From contig NZ_JAQNCY010000014.1 of assembly GCF_028368855.1 (NCBI RefSeq), positions 52,259-116,258 on the forward strand: a stretch of DNA of 64,000 nt, read 5' to 3'. Source of the DNA: Leisingera sp. SS27. Its GTDB lineage: Bacteria > Pseudomonadota > Alphaproteobacteria > Rhodobacterales > Rhodobacteraceae. The notes under the pieces were generated by a model. That model made no database searches, was not told the origin of the DNA, and was given only the letters and a program-made list of their open reading frames with translations. Shown here one piece after another: positions 62,689 to 64,000 of this stretch (position 1 is its first letter; every line of letters starts with the position of its first letter). The position numbers and the translations under genes were made by a program.

Positions 62689-63420
62689 GTGCTGTCATCC
62701 TTGTTCAACAGGTTCCGGCCCCCGGCCCGGTTTGAGGATCCCGCGCCGGATGCGCCGCTGTGCGTGATCGGCGATGTGCATGGCTGCCTGGCGCTGCTGG
62801 AGCAGATGCTGTCGCAGGTGCCGCCCGGCCACCGGAGCGTGCTGGCGGGCGATTATATCGACCGGGGCGAGCAGAGCGCGCAGGTGCTGCGCTATCTGAG
62901 CGGCCGGGAGGATCTGACCTGCCTGATGGGCAATCACGAGGCGATGCTGCTGGGGTTCCTGGAGGATCCCGCGCGTGCGGGCGGGCTGTGGATCCGCAAT
63001 GGCGGGCTGCAGACACTGGCCTCCTTCGGTGTCCGCGGGGTGCGGCCGCAGATGACGGCAGAAGAGCTGCGCGCGTGCCGCGATGATCTGCAGGACCGGA
63101 TGGGGGAGGCGCTGATTGCCTGGCTGGCCGGGCTGCCGGCGTCGCTGCGGACGGGCAATGTGCTGGCGGTGCATGCCGGCGCGGATCCGGATGCCGCCCC
63201 GGAGGCGCAGCCGGAGGCCGCGCTGCTGTGGGGGCATCCGGCGTTCGGACGGCGGCCCCGGCGGGACGGGGTCTGGGTGGTGCACGGCCACACCATCGTT
63301 GCGGCGCCCGTGGCGGAACAGGGCCGGATTGCGATCGACACCGGTGCCTATGCCAGCGGGGTGCTGTCCGCGGTCTGCCTGGACGGCAGCGCGCCGCGGT
63401 TCCTGCAGGTGCGCGGTTAG
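62689..63420 (+). CDS. calcineurin-like metallophosphatase (PPP/PrpA type)
   Basis: About 243 aa serine/threonine phosphatase-like protein. The metal motifs are all present: IGDVHGCLALLEQML (GDxHG), LAGDYIDRG (GDxxDRG), MGNHEAMLLG (GNHE), and later VHAGAD and VVHGHTI. It is similar in size to PrpA/ApaH-like enzymes; substrate could be phosphoprotein or a dinucleotide. The start is uncertain: GTG at 62689 with GGGAGG upstream is preferred over TTG at 62653. Confidence 0.82.
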   Translation: MLSSLFNRFRPPARFEDPAPDAPLCVIGDVHGCLALLEQMLSQVPPGHRSVLAGDYIDRGEQSAQVLRYLSGREDLTCLMGNHEAMLLGFLEDPARAGGLWIRNGGLQTLASFGVRGVRPQMTAEELRACRDDLQDRMGEALIAWLAGLPASLRTGNVLAVHAGADPDAAPEAQPEAALLWGHPAFGRRPRRDGVWVVHGHTIVAAPVAEQGRIAIDTGAYASGVLSAVCLDGSAPRFLQVRG

Positions 63421-63605
63421 GGCCTGAATTCAGCCCCCTTCCTGACAGGCTGCAGGGACGGGCGGCAGTAACGGGCGGCAGTGCAGACCGGACACAGATG
63501 CGGGCCAAAGGCCGGGCAGGCGGATGCCGGAAATTGCGCGGTCTTTAAGAAAATGTTAACGAATTCCAAGCGGGGGAAAAACCCTGATCCTGTGAGGCAA
63601 GAGCA

Positions 63606-63896
63606 ATGAAATCCTTTCTGACTGCTGCAGGCGCCGCAATTGCGCTGAACTGCATGACCCTGTCTGCCGCTTTTGCGATGGGCCGTGGCAACGGCTGGGA
63701 CCATGGATGGAGACATGGGTGGAACCATGGGTGGGGCAACGGCTGGGGCAACGGATGGAAGCATGGCTGGGGCAACGGCGTCGGCAATCCGCATGGGGTG
63801 CCGGAGATTGATGCGAGCGCGGGCCTGCTGGCGCTGGCCGCGGTGGGGGCAGCCCTGGCGCTGGCCTGGGAAGTGAACCGCCGGGGCCGGGCTTGA
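63606..63896 (+). CDS. VPEID-CTERM sorted small surface protein
   Basis: 96 aa. Signal peptide to about residue 24 (LSAAFA), then a Trp/Gly/His-rich repeat region (GWxHGW and GNGW units) and the C-terminal signal VPEIDASAGLLALAAVG with a hydrophobic helix and a basic tail WEVNRRGRA. That is the VPEID-CTERM variant of PEP-CTERM, processed by an exosortase E-type membrane enzyme in roseobacters. The mature peptide would be released or anchored at the surface along with EPS. No exosortase gene is in the window. Confidence 0.88.
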   Translation: MKSFLTAAGAAIALNCMTLSAAFAMGRGNGWDHGWRHGWNHGWGNGWGNGWKHGWGNGVGNPHGVPEIDASAGLLALAAVGAALALAWEVNRRGRA

Positions 63897-63915
63897 GCGC
63901 CGGTGCGGCCGGGAC

Positions 63916-63940
63916 GCTGCGGCAAACCGCAGCCTGGTTT
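63916..63940 (+). terminator. terminator after the VPEID-CTERM gene
   Basis: GCTGCGG (63916-63922), CAAA loop, CCGCAGC (63927-63933), then CTGGTTT. Moderate U-tract; placed 19 nt after the stop. Confidence 0.65.
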
Positions 63941-64000
63941 CAAAAATATCGAAATTGCCACTTAATTTTGTTGCAAATTGAGTGTATTCAGCGCCCGTCC

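Noticed and set aside
63421..63439. CTGAATTCAG palindrome after the phosphatase as a terminator
   Set aside because: The flanking pairs are interrupted by a mismatch and no U-tract follows.

Overview
The window looks like most of an extrachromosomal replicon of a Rhodobacteraceae (roseobacter-group) bacterium. The reasons are its high GC content, a plasmid replication-partition block (repA, parA, parB, iterons, parS-like palindromes), a complete rmlABCD rhamnose operon, and family markers typical of that group: a VPEID-CTERM protein, a spike-base protein of the Rhodobacter GTA type, and RTX proteins with a PrtD-type exporter. From memory, the layout resembles the RepA-I 'biofilm plasmids' of Phaeobacter and Leisingera, which carry a rhamnose operon. 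That assignment is inference. No rRNA, tRNA, CRISPR or insertion sequence was seen.

Layout. (1) 1-9751, minus strand: a tightly coupled operon with a membrane NDP-sugar 4,6-dehydratase, a GT4, a GtrA-like protein, a polytopic glycosyltransferase, and the CDP-hexose set rfbF-rfbG-DegT-type enzyme-C-methyltransferase. (2) 10178-18866: an ExoF-like export protein (minus), then a plus-strand operon of initiating sugar transferase, formyltransferase, PIG-L deacetylase and aminotransferase (a formamido-sugar module), then a second membrane dehydratase, a second sugar transferase and an SDR. (3) 18963-20081: a Wza-type lipoprotein with its own promoter, closed by a strong terminator shared with the rml operon. 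(4) 20231-24185, minus: rmlC-rmlB-(YdjM-like)-rmlD-rmlA, divergent from a GT4. (5) 25853-29008: two divergent LuxR-type regulators and a small membrane protein. (6) 29211-34883: an RTX protein and its type I ABC exporter and fusion protein. (7) 35133-41137: repA, origin, parA, parB, UDP-glucose dehydrogenase and three parS-like palindromes. (8) 41266-56556: a capsule locus with two galactofuranosyltransferase-like proteins, UDP-galactopyranose mutase, KpsM/KpsE/KpsT exporter parts, three sulfotransferase-like domains (one fused to a GT2), two methyl/unknown proteins and two more GT2s. (9) 56564-62329: a DUF2793/peptidase-G2 fibre protein, a second RTX protein and a two-gene head-spike pair resembling GhsA/GhsB of the Rhodobacter gene transfer agent. 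(10) 62689-63896: a metallophosphatase and a VPEID-CTERM surface protein.

Together the genes appear to make, decorate, export and regulate at least two surface polysaccharides: a Wzx/Wzy- or synthase-like system using rhamnose, CDP-dideoxy and formamido sugars, and an ABC-exported galactofuranose polymer probably carrying sulfate. Secreted RTX and CTERM-sorted proteins would sit in that matrix. The spike cassette suggests that a virus-like particle receptor-binding module travels with the polysaccharide genes.
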